Shown here: piece after piece, positions 62,541 to 64,000 of the stretch
Position numbering within the stretch: the first letter of the stretch is position 1
Layout of the letters: each line of letters starts with the position of its first letter
From: Parazoarcus communis SWub3 = DSM 12120
Lineage (GTDB): Bacteria > Pseudomonadota > Gammaproteobacteria > Burkholderiales > Rhodocyclaceae
Length of the DNA: 64,000 nucleotides
Direction of reading: 5' to 3'
Assembly: GCF_003226565.1 (NCBI RefSeq)
Contig: NZ_QKOE01000016.1
Coordinates: forward strand, 1 to 64,000
Translations under genes and position numbers: made by a program
The notes under the pieces: model-generated
Seen by the model: only the letters and a program-made list of their open reading frames with translations
Database searches by the model: none
Told to the model about the DNA's origin: nothing

Positions 62541-63566
62541 ATGCACCCACTTCGCTTTTCATCCATCGCCCTGATCTTTGGCCTTGTCGCCGCCCCTGCG
62601 GCCGCTCAGGAAGTCACCCTCAAGATCAGTCACTTTCTGCCCGGCATGGCGCTGGCCCAACGTGCCGTGATGGAGCCTTGGTGCGCGGATCTCGAACGCG
62701 ATTCAAGCGGGCGCATCAAGTGTCAGTTCTATCCTTCGATGCAGCTTGGCGGCACCCCCGCGCAACTCCCTGATCTGGTCAGGAACGGCGTAGCCGACGT
62801 GGTATGGACCGCACCGGGTTACTCGGCCGGGCGTTTTCCCAGGACCGAGGCGCTTGAACTACCCGGGGTACTGCCGCTCGGCGGTCTTGCGCAAGGGCGC
62901 GTCATCTGGTCGGTGTTCGAACAACAACTGCAGTCCGAGTATGCAGGCTACAAGGTACTGGCCATGCATGGCGATGGTGGCATGAACATTCACACTGCCA
63001 AGACCGCCATCAGCCATGCGGACGACCTGAAGGGGCTGAAGCTGCGCGCGCCCAACCGCACCATTGCACGCACGCTGACTGCGCTGGGCGCGACACCGGT
63101 CGCCATGCCGCCTGCGCAGATGACCGAAGCCATCTCCAAGGGCGTTGTCGACGGCGCTTCGGCCGTCTGGGAAGTCATCATCCCTACCAAGCTCGACGAA
63201 GTCACGCGCTTCCATATGGAAACGCCAGACAACCAACCAGCAATGGGCGCCACCGTACTGACCCTGTTGATGAACAAGGACCGGTATGAGCGACTGCCCG
63301 CTGATCTGCGCGAGATTGTGGACCGCCACAGCGGCCTCGCCCTGGTGGAGCGTTTCGGCGCGGCCTGGGATGGTGCGATCGCGGACGCGCGCAACAAGGT
63401 CAAGGCAGCCGGACACACGGTAAATCTGGTTGAAGGATCGGCCTATGACGTCATGCGCCAGCGTGCCGCCATCGTCGAACAGGAATGGCTTGCAGAGGCA
63501 AAGACCAAGGGGTTCGATGGCGCAGCCATCATCAACGCTGCCCGCGCGACCACGCCCCGCCCCTGA
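62541..63566 (+). CDS. TRAP transporter substrate-binding protein, paralogue of the hpa-cluster DctP
   Basis: 341 residues with a signal peptide (MHPLRFSSIALIFGLVAAPAAAQ) and the same core as the first binding protein: TLKISHFLPGMALAQRAV, PSMQLGGTPAQL, VADVVWTAPGYSAGRFP, MPPAQMTEAISKGVVDGAS. No DctQ/DctM gene follows in the window; the next gene is a class II aldolase. It may share the membrane subunits of the hpa operon or have its own beyond the edge. Confidence 0.93.
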   Translation: MHPLRFSSIALIFGLVAAPAAAQEVTLKISHFLPGMALAQRAVMEPWCADLERDSSGRIKCQFYPSMQLGGTPAQLPDLVRNGVADVVWTAPGYSAGRFPRTEALELPGVLPLGGLAQGRVIWSVFEQQLQSEYAGYKVLAMHGDGGMNIHTAKTAISHADDLKGLKLRAPNRTIARTLTALGATPVAMPPAQMTEAISKGVVDGASAVWEVIIPTKLDEVTRFHMETPDNQPAMGATVLTLLMNKDRYERLPADLREIVDRHSGLALVERFGAAWDGAIADARNKVKAAGHTVNLVEGSAYDVMRQRAAIVEQEWLAEAKTKGFDGAAIINAARATTPRP

Positions 63567-63589
63567 GCATCCTCACCATCGAGACCATC

Positions 63590-64000
63590 ATGTCGAATCC
63601 GAACCGCTACTACGAACACCCAACCCGCTTCAGCGCAACCGAATGGCAGGCACGCGTGCAGCTCGCAGCGATGTACCGCATCTTCGCCCACCTGAAATGG
63701 GACGAGTCGATCTACAACCATATTTCGCTGCGGGTCCCCGGTGAACCAGGTCACTTCCTGATCAACCCCTTCGGCCTGCACTATTCCGAGGTATGCGCCT
63801 CCAACCTGGTCAAGATCGACATCGAAGGCAAGGTCATCGGCCATTCCGACTGGCCGATCAATCCAGCCGGCTTTACCTTCCACAGCGCCATTCACGCGCG
63901 CGTGCCGGACGGTCACTGTGTGATGCACGTCCACACCACAGCCACCCAGGCGGTATGCTGCCTGAAGGACGGGCTGTCGTTCAGCAACTTCTACGCGGCC
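63590..64000 (+). CDS. Class II aldolase/adducin family protein (3' end outside the window)
   Basis: The first 137 codons, MSNPNRYYEHPTRFSATEWQ onward, with YNHISLRVPGEPGHFLINPFG, NPAGFTFHSAIHARVPDGHC and the metal-binding HVHT. These are adducin-type class II aldolase features. The frame is still open at the last base. It lies 23 bases after the second TRAP binding protein and is probably co-transcribed, so it may act on the compound imported. Substrate unknown. Confidence 0.88.
   Translation, partial: MSNPNRYYEHPTRFSATEWQARVQLAAMYRIFAHLKWDESIYNHISLRVPGEPGHFLINPFGLHYSEVCASNLVKIDIEGKVIGHSDWPINPAGFTFHSAIHARVPDGHCVMHVHTTATQAVCCLKDGLSFSNFYAA

Overview
The window is GC-rich, densely coded DNA, most likely chromosomal, from a betaproteobacterium. 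The mix of genes (che genes, a LiuR-type leucine regulon, class I phaC, ubiB, argS with a SPOR protein and dsbA, and an hpa meta-cleavage cluster served by a TRAP transporter) suggests Rhodocyclales of the Thauera/Azoarcus type. That placement is inferred from gene content; no rRNA or other taxonomic marker is present. I saw no tRNA, rRNA, CRISPR array or intact insertion sequence.

Bases 1-6107 are the end of a chemotaxis operon: two methyl-accepting chemotaxis proteins in tandem with almost identical C-terminal halves, then cheD, cheR and cheB. A ~227 bp nested palindrome fills the gap to a convergent block (6338-12039, minus strand) holding a Gx-type membrane protein, a NusG domain II protein, rapZ, a sodium:amino-acid symporter, an MBL hydrolase, two small DUF1289 proteins and HMG-CoA lyase.

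Bases 11107-30134 carry leucine/isovalerate catabolism on the minus strand: hmgL (liuE), liuD, liuC, liuB, liuA, then a second acyl-CoA dehydrogenase, a thiolase, a PaaI-like thioesterase and the MerR regulator LiuR, with a clear LiuR operator. Unrelated genes are scattered between them: an amidase/lipoprotein pair resembling an effector-immunity module, a NYN-domain protein, a WYL regulator with a VOC protein, a 55-residue membrane protein missed by length cut-offs, an HDOD protein, an AraC regulator and a RES/Xre toxin-antitoxin module.

Bases 30287-44624 hold an MBL hydrolase, phaC with a strong terminator, a PIN-domain protein, a cobalamin-binding-like protein, a LysR regulator divergent from a dadA-like gene, an orphan TAXI binding protein, a PilZ protein, an SDR enzyme, dsbA, a SPOR protein, argS and ubiB. 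At 44720-46837 one 705-codon gene fuses a complete arginase to a complete ornithine aminotransferase, which would take arginine to glutamate semialdehyde in one polypeptide.

From 46889 on is a homoprotocatechuate (3,4-dihydroxyphenylacetate) degradation cluster: HpaR divergent from dctPQM-hpaG1-hpaG2-hpaE-hpaD-hpaF-hpaH-hpaI-gabD. These enzymes convert the catechol to pyruvate and succinate. The intergenic promoter has CTAACATGTTAG-type operators. A third matching site lies ~13 kb downstream before an AraC regulator, which is followed by a paralogous TRAP binding protein and a class II aldolase cut by the window edge. The hydroxylase HpaBC is not in the window. Between the cluster and this outlier are a nitroreductase, an MBL-fold protein lacking the usual metal-binding histidines, and a LysR regulator.
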